A stretch of 6,214 nt of DNA from an archaeon (lineage in GTDB: Archaea > Methanobacteriota > Methanobacteria > Methanobacteriales > Methanobacteriaceae), in assembly GCA_024409185.1 (NCBI GenBank), contig JAKSUD010000058.1, positions 1 through 6,214 on the forward strand, in the 5' to 3' direction. The translations under genes were made by a program, and so were the position numbers. Of the stretch, positions 6,147 through 6,214 are shown piece after piece. Every line of letters starts with the position of its first letter. Position 1 is the stretch's first letter. A model generated the notes under the pieces. That model ran no database searches. It had not been told where the DNA came from and was given only the letters and a program-made list of their open reading frames with translations.

Positions 6147-6201
6147 GAATTTAATTAGAATTAGATTTAATTAGAATTAGAATTTAATTAGAATTTAATT
6201 A
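6139..6201 (+). repeat. Tandem repeat of an 11-bp unit
   Basis: The unit TTTAATTAGAA occurs at 6139-6149, 6150-6160, 6166-6176 and 6183-6193, with a partial copy (TTTAATTA) at 6194-6201. Two short spacers, TTAGA (6161-6165) and TTAGAA (6177-6182), are themselves fragments of the unit. This looks like a slippage-grown array just after fni. It ends before the window does, in T-rich sequence (6202-6214) that could help termination. Confidence 0.75.
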
Positions 6202-6214
6202 TTGTTTATTATTT

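Noticed and set aside
6139..6201. CRISPR array
   Set aside because: The units are only 11 bp, the spacers are 0-6 bases and derive from the unit itself, and no cas gene is present.
1..6214. tRNA genes, insertion sequences or prophage genes
   Set aside because: No cloverleaf-like GC-rich segment, transposase motif or phage protein is visible on either strand.

Overview
The window looks like a piece of a very AT-rich archaeal chromosome, most likely from the Methanobacteriaceae (Methanobrevibacter or Methanosphaera type). The main reasons are a membrane-anchored archaeal LonB protease, a type 2 isopentenyl-diphosphate isomerase whose N-terminus ([10 protein letters not shown]) is typical of methanogen Fni, strong GGAG-type ribosome binding sites, TTTATATA-like TATA boxes and T-tract terminators. 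The genus is an inference from sequence style and was not tested by a search.

Layout from left to right. Positions 1-266 hold no gene. They contain a 10-bp inverted repeat around a consensus-like TATA box, then two adjacent hairpins with different stems but the same eight-base loop (TTGGGAGG), bracketed by two copies of TATCACCT. Positions 267-1611 (minus strand) are a broken cobyric acid synthase gene (cobQ/cbiP). Its N-terminal domain is intact, but it then has a frameshift, an in-frame stop and a deletion of roughly 60-70 codons in the amidotransferase domain. A divergent promoter region (1612-1855) with a 9-bp inverted repeat separates it from lonB (1856-3979, plus strand). A small gene for an unrecognised protein with an N-terminal membrane segment (4017-4487) follows lonB after 37 bases and probably shares its transcript, which should end in T-tracts at 4501-4542.

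Positions 4488-5081 are noncoding. A less AT-rich island with hairpins lies between two nearly identical T-tracts, which may indicate an unannotated small RNA. The fni gene (5082-6128, plus strand) follows, with a hairpin at its stop codon and a short tandem repeat (11-bp unit) reaching almost to the end of the window.

The genes do not form one pathway. LonB is membrane protein quality control, Fni supplies dimethylallyl diphosphate for archaeal ether lipids, and the broken cobQ suggests loss of the late de novo corrinoid pathway, so the organism may depend on imported corrinoid unless a second copy exists. The least explained signals are the paired identical-loop hairpins at 149-205 and the putative RNA between 4543 and 5014.
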